64,000 nt of DNA from JAJRXR01 sp041987545 (GCA_041987545.1 JBHIWH010000005.1:224940-288939), one strand, 5' to 3'; shown: positions 49,980 through 59,999, counted from the stretch's first letter. Program-made: numbers and translations. The notes: a model not told the origin generated them from the sequence alone.

Positions 49980-52900
49980 CTATGCTAACAAACCTCGCGC
50001 GAACTCCATTGGGTGGGGCACGTGCACTCCCACTGCATCGTTAACTTGATGCCGGCAACTCGTCCCCGTCGCCAGCAGGACGTCCTCGTCCGCCATCGCC
50101 CGGGCCGCGGGCAGCAGGACGCGCTCGCCGATACGCATGGACAGGCCGAAGCGATCCCGCGTGTAGCCGAAGCTGCCGGCCAGGCCGCAGCAGCCCGAGT
50201 CCAGCACCTCCAGCCGATCGCCCACGACGCGGCGGAGCAGGGCGGCGCTGCTCTCGGCGCCCCACAGGGCCTTCTGGTGGCAGTGCGCGTGCAGCAGGAC
50301 GCGGCAGACGCCCTGGCGGAACTCGGGGCGGCGTGGGTGCTCGTCCCACAAACGCTCCAGGAACTGCTCGGGCAGCTCGGCACGCTCGGCCAGGCGCCGT
50401 CGGAGCGCCATCGGGCGGTCGATCTTGAGTGACAGCCAGTCGTCGCGGACGGCCGACAAGCACGAGGGCTCGATGATCAGCAGGCCCGCGAGGGTGTCGT
50501 CCTCGATGACAGGCGCCAGGCTGTCCAGCATCCGCTCGGCCCCCTCGATCGCCGCGGGCAGCAGGCCCATCGAGATCCGGGCCCGCTGGAAATCGTCGCA
50601 CCGGATGAGCTTGACGCGGTAGCCGAACGCCCCGAGCACTTTCTTGGTCGCCAGGCCGATCGACGGCTCGTTGTACTGGGTGAACGTGTCGGCCAGCAGC
50701 GCGACGACCGGTGAGTCGGCGGGCAGGTCAGCCGCGTCGGCCCCCCACTGCTTGTGCAGGGGCTTGCGGAACTCGGGCAGGGAGCGCTTCGGGTGCAGGC
50801 CCAGGGCGGCGTTCAGGATCGCCCGCGTCGGGCCGAAGCGGTTGATGGCGTTGACGAGCCCGGGCGCGATCGACGCGGCGCGGCTGGCCCGGTCGATGTC
50901 CGCAATCGCGCGCACGCGGAGGGGTGGTCGCTTGCTCTTGTAGCCCTGGGCCAGGTACTCGCTCTTGAGCCGCGCGATGTCCACGTTGCTCGGGCACTCG
51001 CTCTTGCACGCCTTGCACGAGAGGCAGAGGTCGAGCGTCTCGAGCGTCTCGGCGTCGTCCCAGGACGGGCGGCCCGCGCCGGTCAGGTCGAGCTGGCCCG
51101 TGAGGGCGAGGCGGAGGGCGTTGCCCCGGCCGCGGGTCGAGTGCCGCTCGTCGAGCGTGCCCATGTACGAGGGGCACATGGTCCCGCCCTGCTTCTTGCG
51201 GCAGACGCCGGCGCCGTTGCATGCCTCGACCGCGTGCGCGAAGCCGTCCTGGTCGGCGTAGTCGAAGTACGTCTCGGGCTCGGCGACGCGGACGCTGCGT
51301 TCCTCGGGGCGGACGCGCACGTTGAGCGAGATCGACTCGATCGGGCCCGGCCCGACGATCACGCCGGGGTTCAGCCGGCCCTCGGGGTCGAAAACGGCCT
51401 TGACCCGGCGGAACGCCTCCATGAGCTCGGCGCCGAAGTAGTCCTCGAGCAGGGGACCCCGGGCCCGTCCGTCGCCGTGCTCGCCCGACATGACGCCCCC
51501 GAGCGATTTGGCCAGGTGGGCGGCCTCGACGGCGATCTCGTGCATGCGCCGCTCGTCGCCCTCGTCGCGCAGGTCCAGCAGCGGGCGGACATGCAGGACG
51601 CCGACCGAGGCGTGGGCGTAGAACGACGCGATCGTGCCGCGGCCCTCGACGATCTCGCGGAAACGGCGCACGAACTCGGCGAGGTTCTCGACCGGGACGG
51701 CGTTGTCCTCGACAAATCCGAGCGGCTTGCGGGCGCCCTCGACCGCGTGCAGCAGGGGCTCGCCCGCCTTGCGCAGCGCCCAGGCGCTGGCCATCGCCAG
51801 CGTGTCCGTGTGCGACTGGACGCGGCCATCCGGGAACATGGACCCGACGCGTCGGCATCGGTCCTCGACCTCGGCACGGTCGGCGCCGAAGAACTCGACG
51901 TAGAGCACCGCCTTCGGCGTGCCGCCGTCGATCGTGGGCAGCAGGTCCACGTACCGGCGGCACTGCGGGTTCTTGCGGGCCAGGTCGATGATCAGGTCGT
52001 CGAGCAGCTCGACCGCCGCGGGGCGGAGCTCCAGCAGCGGGGCCACGGCCTCGATCGCCTCGTCGAGCGTGGGGAACGCGACGACCGACAGGCCCTTGGC
52101 GCCGGGGATCGGGTGCAGGGCGAGCTCGGCGCCGAGCGTGAGCGCCAGCGTTCCCTCCGAGCCGCACAGGAGGGGGGCGAGGTTGAGCCCCGCCGGGTCG
52201 TCGCCGTGAGCGTCGAGCTGTTTGAGGATCTCGTCGAGCTGGTAGCCCGCGCTGCGGCGGAGGGTCTTGGGGAACCGCTCGCGGATGAGCGACTCGTGAT
52301 CGCGGACGATCCGGACGACGCGGCGTGTGATCTCCGCGACGGTCTCGTCGCGGGCCGCCGCCCCCTCGTCGAAGGTCACCCGCCGCCCGTCGGCCAGGCA
52401 CGCGTCCACGCCGAGGACACTCTCGCTCGTGCGCCCGTACAGGATCGAGTGCGTGCCCGCGGCGTTGTTGCCGATGCACCCGCCCACGTTCGCCTGGCGG
52501 GCGGTGGCGGGGTCGGGCGCGAAGAACAGGCCCCGATTCCGGATGGCGTCGTTGAGGTCGTCGATCGTGATGCCGGCCTCGACACGGCAGGCCCGGGCGC
52601 CCTCGTCGACGCCCAGCAGGGCCGTGCATCTCGAGGACATGTCGATCACGACCGCGCGGTTGACGCACTGGCCGGCGAGGCTCGTGCCACCTCCCCGGGG
52701 CAGGACGGGGAGGCCGTGCTCGGCGCAGAACGCGACGGCCCGGGCCGCGTCCTCGACCGAGGCGGGGATGACGACGCCCAGGGGCTCGACCTGGTAGATG
52801 GACGCGTCGGTCGCGTACAGCATCCGGTCGTGGAGCCCGAAGCGGACCTCGCCCTCGACGGCGCGGGCCAGGGCGCGGGCGACGCCGCCGAGATCCCGGG

Positions 52901-53000
52901 CCGAGGCCGGGGACGGGCGATCCGCGTGCGGGCTGTCGCTCCAGAGCGTGCTCACCGGCGGATGGTACTCGCCGGCGCTCGGGCCGCCCGGCGGTGTCAC
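49980..53000 (-). CDS. FAD-linked oxidase / Fe-S oxidoreductase fusion (YdiJ/D-2-hydroxy acid dehydrogenase type)
   Basis: A 1006-residue two-part enzyme. Residues ~50-560 are a PCMH-type FAD-binding domain (LPRGGGTSLAGQCVN, GCIGNNAAGTHSILYG) with the FAD oxidase C-terminal domain (SGEHGDGRARGPLLED, FDPEGRLNPG). Next come two 4Fe-4S regions (CNGAGVCRK...MCPSYMG; CLSCKACKSECPSNVD) and a CCG-type C-terminal domain (HCHQKALWG, DSGCCGLAGSFG). E. coli YdiJ has this design and oxidises D-2-hydroxyglutarate-type acids. The exact substrate is unknown. Start GTG 53000 or GTG 52955; neither has a clear ribosome site. Confidence 0.92.
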   Translation of the reverse strand: MTPPGGPSAGEYHPPVSTLWSDSPHADRPSPASARDLGGVARALARAVEGEVRFGLHDRMLYATDASIYQVEPLGVVIPASVEDAARAVAFCAEHGLPVLPRGGGTSLAGQCVNRAVVIDMSSRCTALLGVDEGARACRVEAGITIDDLNDAIRNRGLFFAPDPATARQANVGGCIGNNAAGTHSILYGRTSESVLGVDACLADGRRVTFDEGAAARDETVAEITRRVVRIVRDHESLIRERFPKTLRRSAGYQLDEILKQLDAHGDDPAGLNLAPLLCGSEGTLALTLGAELALHPIPGAKGLSVVAFPTLDEAIEAVAPLLELRPAAVELLDDLIIDLARKNPQCRRYVDLLPTIDGGTPKAVLYVEFFGADRAEVEDRCRRVGSMFPDGRVQSHTDTLAMASAWALRKAGEPLLHAVEGARKPLGFVEDNAVPVENLAEFVRRFREIVEGRGTIASFYAHASVGVLHVRPLLDLRDEGDERRMHEIAVEAAHLAKSLGGVMSGEHGDGRARGPLLEDYFGAELMEAFRRVKAVFDPEGRLNPGVIVGPGPIESISLNVRVRPEERSVRVAEPETYFDYADQDGFAHAVEACNGAGVCRKKQGGTMCPSYMGTLDERHSTRGRGNALRLALTGQLDLTGAGRPSWDDAETLETLDLCLSCKACKSECPSNVDIARLKSEYLAQGYKSKRPPLRVRAIADIDRASRAASIAPGLVNAINRFGPTRAILNAALGLHPKRSLPEFRKPLHKQWGADAADLPADSPVVALLADTFTQYNEPSIGLATKKVLGAFGYRVKLIRCDDFQRARISMGLLPAAIEGAERMLDSLAPVIEDDTLAGLLIIEPSCLSAVRDDWLSLKIDRPMALRRRLAERAELPEQFLERLWDEHPRRPEFRQGVCRVLLHAHCHQKALWGAESSAALLRRVVGDRLEVLDSGCCGLAGSFGYTRDRFGLSMRIGERVLLPAARAMADEDVLLATGTSCRHQVNDAVGVHVPHPMEFARGLLA

Positions 53001-53143
53001 GCGCGTGTCACGGCCCGCTGAGCGGGGTGAACGGCGGATCCGTTCGGGGCGTTGAGAGGAGCGACGAGAAGTGCGACCGCGGCGCGGTCGTGGCCGATGT
53101 AGGAGACACAGAGGCGGCCGACCCGCCGGGAAGCGAGGATGTC

Positions 53144-55267
53144 ATGGGACGAGCGAGCACACTGGCGATGGTCCTGGTCGCGGGGACGGCCTGCGGGGCG
53201 GGCCTGATCGCGATGGGCGCGGGGTCCGAGACCGCCCCGGCGAACGCCGCCCCCCGGGGCGCCAGCCTGGACCTGCCCGTCACCTCGGTCACGCTGTACC
53301 GCTCGGGCGTCGCCTCCTTCGAGCGGCGTGGCACGGTCGTCGGCGACGTCGACGCCCGGATGAGCGTCGAGGCCGACCGGATCAACGACCTGCTCAAGTC
53401 CATGGTCCTGCTGGACCTGGACGGCGGGCGGGTGAGCGCCGTCGGCTACGAGTCCAGGGACCCGCTCTCGCGTCGGCTGGCCGGCTTCGCGATCGACATC
53501 TCCGACAACCCGGCGATGTTCACGCTCTTCGAGCGGCTCCGGGGCGCGGGCGTCCGGCTCGAGACCAGCGCCGGGCTCGTCGAGGGAAGCGTCCTCAGCG
53601 TCGAGACCTGGAAGGAGGTCGTCGAGGGGGTCGCCGTCGAACGTGCGTTCGTCACCCTCCGCACCGCCGAAGGACTGCGGACGGTCGGCCTGCACGAGGT
53701 CCGGCGGTTCCAGCTGACGGACGGCGAGCTGGCCGAGGAGCTGCGCCTCGCCCTGGACGCGATCGGCGAGGGGCGGGCGGGCGACACCAAGAGCGTCGAG
53801 CTGTCCTTCGTGGGCGACGGGGAGCGGCGGGTCGTCGTCTCCTACGTGCAGGAGGCGCCGATCTGGAAGGCGAGCTACCGCCTGGTGCTGCCCGAGGCCT
53901 CGTCGGGCGCCGACGCGACGCTCCAGGGCTGGGCGATCGTCGAGAACACGACCGACGAGGACTGGGAGAACGTCCGCCTGTCGCTGGTCTCCGGGCGCCC
54001 GGTGAGCTTCACCATGGACCTGTATGAGCCCCTGTACATCCCGCGGTACCAGGCGCCCGTGCCGGTGGCGGCGGGCGCGCGGCCGCGCGTGTACGACCAG
54101 GGGCGAGGAGGCGGCGGCGGCGGGCAGAGCCCGTTCAGCGGGCAGCTGCAGGACCGCGACGACGCCATCGCGTACGCCGAGAGCAAGAGGGCCGAGCGGA
54201 GCGCCGGCGCGACGTTCTCCCGGGCCCCGGGCGCCCCGGCCGCGGAGACGATGTCCGCCCTCGAGATCAGCGACGCGATGCTCGGCTCGGGTGTCGCCAG
54301 CGGCGGGACGGTCGGCGAGCAGTTCCACTACACGCTCGACGAGCCGGTCAGCGTCCCCCGCCGCCGCTCGGCGATGCTCCCGATCATCACCGAGGCGACC
54401 GGCGCCCGGCGGGTGAGCATCTACAACGCGTCTGACAACGCCTCGCACCCGATGCGGGGGGTGGAGCTGACCAACACGACCGGCCTGCAGCTGCTCGCCG
54501 GGCCCGTGAGCGTCTACGACGCGGGCGCCTACGCGGGCGACGCGCAGATCGGGCACGTGGCGCCCGGCGACGAGCGGCTGCTGGCGTACGCCGTCGACCT
54601 GGACGTCCTCGCGGGCACGGAGCGGCGGCAGGTAGGCAATGTCGAGCTCGTCAAGATCGTCAAGGGCGTGCTCGAGCAGCGGATCAAGGACGTCAGCTCG
54701 GTCAGCTACGAGTTCACGAGCAAGGACCGGGCCCGCGCGCGGACGATCATCGTCGAGCACCCCGACCCCGGCGGATGGGACCTGGTCGAGCCCCGAGAGC
54801 CCGCGGAGAAGACCGACGGCGCCCTGCGGTTCGAGGTCGACGTGGCCGCCGGCGGGCGGGGCGATCTGACGGTCACGCACGAGCGTGTCCGGTTCAACCG
54901 CGTCGCGATGCTCAACCAGGACCTGGACACCCTGCTCCGCTACACCAGCCAGGGCAAGGCGAGCCAGGACGTGGTCGACGCGATCCGCCGGGTCGGGGAG
55001 CTGCAGAAGGCCGTCGCCGCCGCCCGGGACGAGGTCGCGTCGCTGACGACCGAGCGCGGCGAGATCACGAGCGACCAGGACCGGATCCGCGGCAACCTTG
55101 GGCGGGTCTCCAGCGGCACGGAGCTGCACGCCAGGTACCTGGCCAAGCTCAACGAGCAGGAGACTCGGCTAGAGGAGATCGTCGGCGAGCTGGAGCAGGC
55201 CCGCCAGCGCGAGCGGGGCGCCCAACGGGCCCTGGAGCTGTACGTCTCCGAGCTGAGCGTCGAGTAG
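53144..55267 (+). CDS. Secreted DUF4139 domain protein
   Basis: A 707-residue exported protein. ATG 53144 with GAGGA upstream gives a signal peptide (LAMVLVAGTACGAGLIAMG). LPVTSVTLYRSGVASFERRG and VVVSYVQEAPIWKASYRLVL are typical of the DUF4139/DUF4140 (MuiA-like) proteins, as is the late SYEFTSKDRARARTIIVEH. A Gly-rich loop near 325 and a C-terminal coiled coil of about 80 residues (LQKAVAAARDEVASLTTERG...) follow. MuiA was named as a mucoidy inhibitor; the mechanism is unknown. Divergent from the FAD oxidoreductase. Confidence 0.82.
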   Translation: MGRASTLAMVLVAGTACGAGLIAMGAGSETAPANAAPRGASLDLPVTSVTLYRSGVASFERRGTVVGDVDARMSVEADRINDLLKSMVLLDLDGGRVSAVGYESRDPLSRRLAGFAIDISDNPAMFTLFERLRGAGVRLETSAGLVEGSVLSVETWKEVVEGVAVERAFVTLRTAEGLRTVGLHEVRRFQLTDGELAEELRLALDAIGEGRAGDTKSVELSFVGDGERRVVVSYVQEAPIWKASYRLVLPEASSGADATLQGWAIVENTTDEDWENVRLSLVSGRPVSFTMDLYEPLYIPRYQAPVPVAAGARPRVYDQGRGGGGGGQSPFSGQLQDRDDAIAYAESKRAERSAGATFSRAPGAPAAETMSALEISDAMLGSGVASGGTVGEQFHYTLDEPVSVPRRRSAMLPIITEATGARRVSIYNASDNASHPMRGVELTNTTGLQLLAGPVSVYDAGAYAGDAQIGHVAPGDERLLAYAVDLDVLAGTERRQVGNVELVKIVKGVLEQRIKDVSSVSYEFTSKDRARARTIIVEHPDPGGWDLVEPREPAEKTDGALRFEVDVAAGGRGDLTVTHERVRFNRVAMLNQDLDTLLRYTSQGKASQDVVDAIRRVGELQKAVAAARDEVASLTTERGEITSDQDRIRGNLGRVSSGTELHARYLAKLNEQETRLEEIVGELEQARQRERGAQRALELYVSELSVE

Positions 55268-55303
55268 CGGACGGCCGGCCGACAGCCGTGATCCGCGCAC
55301 GAG

Positions 55304-55335
55304 AAAGGCCCGCGGTCAGGTGACCGCGGGCCTTT
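55304..55335. terminator. Bidirectional terminator between DUF4139 gene and prepilin gene
   Basis: AAAGGCCCGCGGTCA (55304-55318) pairs with TGACCGCGGGCCTTT (55321-55335) in a 15-bp perfect stem. The short A and T ends let it serve both convergent genes (stops at 55267 and 55368). Confidence 0.8.
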
Positions 55336-55367
55336 GTTGATGCAGACCTACGAGACTCGGCGTGCGA

Positions 55368-56447
55368 TCAGTCGAAGTACGGCGAGATGGACAGCGTCTG
55401 GTTGCTGCCGGCGGTGGCCGTGATCTTGTAGTACTGCTTGAGGAACGCGTTGCGGTTGTCGTAGGAGGGAGTGTTGGAGCCGACGAGCTGGTACTCGCTC
55501 GCGCTCGCGGGGTCATCCGCGAGCTCGCGGGTCAGGTCGTCCTCGTTGGCGAAGACGTTGTCCGCGTGCGACTTGTTCTCGGGGGTGGTGATCCCGTTGA
55601 AGGTGGTGATGAGGGACTCGGGGTCGGGGCGGTTGGCGAAGGCGACGTGGTTGTCGTTGAAGCCGATGTTGCCGTCCCAGCTGGTCCGCGAGCCGTGGGT
55701 CAGGAGGGTCTGCGAGGCGAGGCCGACCGGGTCGGTGCCGTCGCCAGAGTCGCCGCCGTCATCGAAGAGGACCCACTGGGCGTCGTCGGCGCTGCCGTCC
55801 TGCTCGTAGACCGGCCCGCGGTTGCCGAGGGTGGCCTCGGTCGCGACGAAGGTGTTGCTCCACATCGCCTTGCGCTTGCCGAAAGGCGGGGTGTGGGCGT
55901 AGGAGAAGGCGCCGATGCCCTGGGTGGCGGGGTTCTCGGTATAGCTGAACAGCGAGGCGCTGTCGGAGTTGGTGGAGTTGTCGAGCGGGGTCGCGACGAA
56001 CGCGGGGTCCCACAGGGCGAGCTCGGCCCGGTCCATCTGGGTGATGGCGCTGGGGGTGTCGAACTCGTACAGGCTGTACTCCTGGTAGGCGCCGTTGGGC
56101 TCCGAGGGGCTGACGCACATCTCGGGGGCGATGGTGCCGTCGAAGACGATGATGGAGAAGATGTGGCGGGTCAGGTCCTTGGCCGCGGGCGAGGTGCCGG
56201 CGGCGGCCATCAGGGTGTTGTTCCCGCGGTCGGTGCGGCTGGGCAGGGGGTACGAGTCCGAGTGGTTGGACGCGTAGGTGACCAGGCCCTGCAGGATGCC
56301 GCGGACCTGGGTCTGGTCCTTCAGGCGGCGGGCCGCTTGGCGGGCCTTGCCGAGGGCCGGCAGCAGGATGCCGATGAGCAGCGCGATGATCGCGATGACC
56401 ACCAGCAACTCGATGAGGGTGAACCCCTTCTTCCGATTGACTTGCAT
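55368..56447 (-). CDS. Prepilin-like protein with N-methylation motif (DUF1559-type)
   Basis: A 359-residue classical prepilin. MQVNRKKGFTLIELLVVIAI is the type IV leader: prepilin peptidase would cut after Gly8 and methylate Phe9, with Glu at +5. The helix is followed by a large outer domain with the NDNHVAF string characteristic of the DUF1559-like family (HVxF region). Planctomycetes carry many such proteins. GGAGGT lies 9 nt before the start. Monocistronic; it is preceded by a 415-nt gap. Confidence 0.9.
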   Translation of the reverse strand: MQVNRKKGFTLIELLVVIAIIALLIGILLPALGKARQAARRLKDQTQVRGILQGLVTYASNHSDSYPLPSRTDRGNNTLMAAAGTSPAAKDLTRHIFSIIVFDGTIAPEMCVSPSEPNGAYQEYSLYEFDTPSAITQMDRAELALWDPAFVATPLDNSTNSDSASLFSYTENPATQGIGAFSYAHTPPFGKRKAMWSNTFVATEATLGNRGPVYEQDGSADDAQWVLFDDGGDSGDGTDPVGLASQTLLTHGSRTSWDGNIGFNDNHVAFANRPDPESLITTFNGITTPENKSHADNVFANEDDLTRELADDPASASEYQLVGSNTPSYDNRNAFLKQYYKITATAGSNQTLSISPYFD

Positions 56448-56862
56448 GGATCGATACCTCCGGGTGAATCGGTGACGCCGTCGTGGGCACGCGCACGGAT
56501 CTTCCGTGGTCGGGCCCGGTCGGGCATGTTTCGTGTTGTGCGGGTCTGAGTATCCGGAGCCGGCCCCGTGGGCCGCGCATCGCGGTCGCCTCGCCGCACA
56601 CGCCAGTGCCGAGGACGCCTACAGGGCGGGCTCGGCGTCGGGTTGTCGCTGGCGTGCGGGTGTGGGCGAATGAGGTCGGCGGGTCGCAAAGCCCGCCAAT
56701 CAGTGCGTCGAACCAGATTCCACACCCACGCGTCAACAGGGGCACGCGTGCCTGGATCATCTTACCATCCGATCGCCTCGGCGTCCCGGTTGCAGGGCCT
56801 GTGAACTCAGGAAAGCCTGGGCCCGGCCCCTACCCGGCCGCCACCCGAACAGGAGCCCCCCG
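56448..56862. other. 415-nt intergenic region between divergent prepilin and ridA genes
   Basis: Less GC-rich than the coding sequence and without a convincing gene. It holds the promoters of both divergent genes. A small hairpin, GGCGGGTCGCAAAGCCCGCC (56678-56697), and a spaced imperfect inverted repeat (CGGGTGTGGGCG near 56656, CCACACCCACGC near 56730) could be regulatory. I see no clear -10/-35 pair. Confidence 0.45.
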
Positions 56863-57327
56863 ATGGCCACCACACCCGAAGACCGCCTCCGCGAGCTGGG
56901 CCTGAGCCTCCCGGAGCCTCCCAAGCCTGTGGCGGCGTACATCCCGGCCAAGCGGGCCGGCTCGCTCGTCTATGTCTCGGGCCAGATCCCGATCCGGGCC
57001 GGCGCCCTGATCGCAACGGGCAAGGTCCCGACCGAGGTCGGCCTGGCCCAGGCGGTCGAGTGCGCCCGCCAGTGCGCCCTGAACGGGATGGCGGTGCTCA
57101 GAGCCGAGGTCGGCGAGCTGAGCCGCGTGAAGAGCGTTGTCCGCCTGGGCGGGTTCGTCTCGTGCGGGCCCGAGTTCTGGGATCAGCCCGAGATCATCAA
57201 CGGGGCGAGCGAGCTGATGGTGAAGGTCTTCGGCGACGCCGGGCGCCACGCCCGGGCCGCGGTCGGGGCGCCGAGCCTGCCCCTGAACGCGCCGGTCGAG
57301 ATCGAGTTCGTGTTCGAGGTGGATTGA
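56863..57327 (+). CDS. RidA/YjgF family protein
   Basis: A 154-residue RidA-family protein. GSLVYVSGQIPIRAGALIATGKV, ALNGMAVLRAEVGELSRVKSVVRLGGFV, DQPEIINGASELM and GRHARAAVGAPSLPLNAPVEIEF match the longer RidA group often found in planctomycetes and proteobacteria. RidA proper hydrolyses 2-iminobutyrate and similar reactive imines; the catalytic Arg at the expected C-terminal position is not seen, so this may be a non-deaminase member. Monocistronic. Confidence 0.9.
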   Translation: MATTPEDRLRELGLSLPEPPKPVAAYIPAKRAGSLVYVSGQIPIRAGALIATGKVPTEVGLAQAVECARQCALNGMAVLRAEVGELSRVKSVVRLGGFVSCGPEFWDQPEIINGASELMVKVFGDAGRHARAAVGAPSLPLNAPVEIEFVFEVD

Positions 57328-57373
57328 TCGTGGGGGCTGGAAGCCCCAACCCCCGGCAGGCAGGGGGCACGTC

Positions 57374-58018
57374 TCAGCCGAACGCCTTCTTGTAGTCGGC
57401 CAGGAACTTCTCGAGGCCGATGTCGGTCAGCGGGTGCTTCATGAACTGCTTGATGACGCCGAAGGGGACGGTCGCGACGTCGGCGCCGGCCAGGGCGCAG
57501 TCCACCATGTGCTTGGGGTGGCGGATGGAGGCGGCCAGGACCTTGGTGTCGTAGCCGTAGTTGTCGTAGATCTGGCGGATCTGGGCGATCAGGTCCATGC
57601 CGTCGTGGGAGATGTCGTCCAGGCGCCCGATGAACGGGCTGACGAGGAACGCGCCCGCCTTGGCGACCATGAGCGCCTGCAATGGCTGGAAGCACAGCGT
57701 CAGGTTCGTCCGCGTGCCCTCGTCGCTCAGGGCCTTGCAGGCCTTGACGCCGTCGACGGTGCTCGGGAGCTTGACGACGATGTTCTCGGCGATCTTCGCC
57801 GCGTCGCGGCCTTCCTTGAGCATCCCCTCGAAGTCGGTCGCGATGACCTCGGCCGAGACCGGGCCCTTGACGACCTCGCAGATGTCGGCCAGGCGTTTGT
57901 TGTAGTCCACGCCCTCCTTGGCGATCAGGGAGGGGTTGGTGGTGACGCCGTCGAGCACGCCCATGTCGTGGGCCTCGCGGATCTCGTCGAGGTTCGCGGT
58001 GTCGATGTACAGGTCCAT
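57374..58018 (-). CDS. tal: Transaldolase, TalC/FSA size class
   Basis: A 214-residue class I aldolase of the small transaldolase family, which moves a dihydroxyacetone unit in the pentose phosphate pathway. The Schiff-base Lys is 83 in NIVVKLPST. The residues that separate transaldolase from fructose-6-phosphate aldolase favour transaldolase: Glu (SAEVIATD) rather than Gln, and Phe (VSPFIGRLDD) rather than Tyr. Length agrees with TalC (about 215). The gene is convergent with ridA. Confidence 0.9.
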   Translation of the reverse strand: MDLYIDTANLDEIREAHDMGVLDGVTTNPSLIAKEGVDYNKRLADICEVVKGPVSAEVIATDFEGMLKEGRDAAKIAENIVVKLPSTVDGVKACKALSDEGTRTNLTLCFQPLQALMVAKAGAFLVSPFIGRLDDISHDGMDLIAQIRQIYDNYGYDTKVLAASIRHPKHMVDCALAGADVATVPFGVIKQFMKHPLTDIGLEKFLADYKKAFG

Positions 58019-58062
58019 CGTCGCTCTCCCTGGGGGTGTGGCTCTGGCGAGGGGCGGCGAGT

Positions 58063-59553
58063 CTAGCCCGCGGCCGCGTCGGGGGAGGCCTTCAACATCG
58101 CGACCAGCTCACGCCGCATGATCTTGCCGGTCGGGTTGCGGGGCAGCTCTTCGAGCACGACGACGCGGCGGGGCGCCTTGTACGCCGCCAGGTGGTCCCG
58201 GCAATGCCTAATCAACTCCTGCTCGTCGATCGTCGCCCCCTCCTCGGCTTCGACGAACGCGACGGGGACCTCGCCCCGCATCGGGTCGGCCTCCCCCACC
58301 ACGCCCGAGGCGTGGACCGTCGGGTGGTCGTTGAGGACCTCCTCGATCTCGCGGGGGAAGACGTTCTCGCCCCCGATGATGAGCATCTCCTTGAGGCGGC
58401 CGGTGATGTAGAGGTGGTTGTCCTCGTCGAGGCGGGCCATGTCGCCCGTGCGGAAGTAGCCCCGCTCGTCGAAGGCCGCGGCGGTCAAATCGGGCAGGTT
58501 GTAGTAGCCCTTCATGACGTTGGGCCCCTTGATGCGCAGCTCCCCCTCCTCGCCCGCGGGCAGGTCGCGCTCGGCCTCGATGTCCACGATGCGCAGGTCG
58601 ACGTCCGGGATCGGCGGGCCGACCGAGCCGGCGCGGTACTGGGCGGGCATACAGACGTTGGTGACGGGCGAGGTCTCCGTCAGGCCGAAGCCCTCGGTCA
58701 GGCGGACGCCGAAGCGCTCCTCGAACCGGGCCGCGACGTCGCGGGGCAGGGGCTCGCCCCCCGAGGCCATGAGGCGGAAGGAGGAGAACTCCTCGGGCCC
58801 GGCCTTCTTGACCTGGAGCAGCGCGTTGTACATCGACGGGATCGCGACCATGAGCGTGGGCCGGTGCTCGCGGATGGCGGCGACGACCTTCTGCGGGACG
58901 AATCGGGCCGAGTAGACGACCCGCGCGCCGGCGGCCAGGGGCATCAGGGTCAGGACCGTCAGCCCGAACGAGTGGAACTGGGGCAGCACGCCGAACAGAG
59001 TGTCCGCGGGCGTGCACCCGACAACCGCCCGGGTCTGGCGGATGTTGGCCGATAAATTCGCGTGCGTGAGCATCACGCCCTTCGGGCGCCCGCTCGTGCC
59101 CGAGGTGTACAGCAGCGTCGCCAGGTCGTCGGGGCGGGCGGACCGGGGCCAGCGCGGGCGGGGGAGCTTCTTGAAGTTGACGTCCTCGAGCTTGAGGAGG
59201 TTGGCGACGTTGGGCGCCCCGCCCAGGTGCTCGAGCATGGGCTCGACGGTGACGATCGTGTCCGTGCCGCAGTCATCGACGACGTATTGGAGTTCGCCCG
59301 GCTTGAGCAGGTAGTTGAGGGGGACGACGGTCTTGCCCAGCATCCAGCCGGCGAGGGCGGTGATCGGAAAGGCGCCGGAGGTGGGCAGGAGGACGCCCAG
59401 TGTGTCCGTCTTGCACCGGGCTGCGATCGCGCCGGCCGTGTGCATGGCGGCGATGACGATCTCGTAGCCCTTGTACGCGCGGCGGTCGTCGATGACCGCG
59501 ACCCGCGTGGCGCGGGTGAGCAGCGTGCGCAAGATGGGTGAATGAACGCTCAT
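58063..59553 (-). CDS. AMP-binding acyl-CoA ligase (long-chain fatty acid type)
   Basis: A 496-residue adenylate-forming ligase of the ANL superfamily, activating a carboxylic acid to acyl-AMP and then acyl-CoA. LLYTSGTSGRPKGVMLTH is the phosphate loop; TEGFGLTETSPV and YFRTGDMARLDEDNHLYITGRLKEMLIIGGENVFP are the A5/A7/A8 motifs; the catalytic Lys is in NPTGKIMRREL. It follows acpS and a chaperone set on the same strand; with acpS it points to fatty acid or acyl carrier metabolism. Substrate length is not deducible. Confidence 0.93.
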   Translation of the reverse strand: MSVHSPILRTLLTRATRVAVIDDRRAYKGYEIVIAAMHTAGAIAARCKTDTLGVLLPTSGAFPITALAGWMLGKTVVPLNYLLKPGELQYVVDDCGTDTIVTVEPMLEHLGGAPNVANLLKLEDVNFKKLPRPRWPRSARPDDLATLLYTSGTSGRPKGVMLTHANLSANIRQTRAVVGCTPADTLFGVLPQFHSFGLTVLTLMPLAAGARVVYSARFVPQKVVAAIREHRPTLMVAIPSMYNALLQVKKAGPEEFSSFRLMASGGEPLPRDVAARFEERFGVRLTEGFGLTETSPVTNVCMPAQYRAGSVGPPIPDVDLRIVDIEAERDLPAGEEGELRIKGPNVMKGYYNLPDLTAAAFDERGYFRTGDMARLDEDNHLYITGRLKEMLIIGGENVFPREIEEVLNDHPTVHASGVVGEADPMRGEVPVAFVEAEEGATIDEQELIRHCRDHLAAYKAPRRVVVLEELPRNPTGKIMRRELVAMLKASPDAAAG

Positions 59554-59608
59554 GGCAGGCGCGGTCCCGGGTCGGCCGGATTGTAATGGCAGAGCGCGAG
59601 CCCGGCCG

Positions 59609-59989
59609 TCAGCCCACGGCGATGGCCGAGGCGATCGCCGTCCGGTCGATGTGAGACAGCGAGATCAGGACTCTCGAGATCCCGCGCTCGGAGGCCTCGC
59701 GGGCCGCGGCCGCGTGCAGCTCGATCCGCGGCCGCCCCGACGCTTCGTGGATGACCTCGACGTCCGCCCACCCGATGCCGCCGGACCAGCCCGTGCCCAG
59801 GGCCTTGAGGACGGCCTCTTTCGCCGCGAATCGGGCGGCCAGGTGCTCGAACATCCGCTTCTTGTCCTTGCAGTACGCCTGCTCGGCGGGCGTGAAGACG
59901 CGCTCCAGGAACCGGTGCCCGTGCCGCTCGACCATGCGTGCGATCCGGGCGACCTCGATCATGTCCACGCCGTGGCCGATGACGTCCAT
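59609..59989 (-). CDS. acpS: Holo-[acyl-carrier-protein] synthase
   Basis: A 126-residue AcpS, which transfers 4'-phosphopantetheine from CoA to apo-ACP. GHGVDMIEVARIARM holds the metal Asp9, and FAAKEAVLKALGTG holds the catalytic Glu and the CoA-binding Lys. Length is standard. It lies 10 nt after the FmdB-like gene and 55 nt before the acyl-CoA ligase, and is likely in the same transcript as grpE-fmdB. Confidence 0.96.
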   Translation of the reverse strand: MDVIGHGVDMIEVARIARMVERHGHRFLERVFTPAEQAYCKDKKRMFEHLAARFAAKEAVLKALGTGWSGGIGWADVEVIHEASGRPRIELHAAAAREASERGISRVLISLSHIDRTAIASAIAVG

Positions 59990-59999
59990 GGGGTGCAGC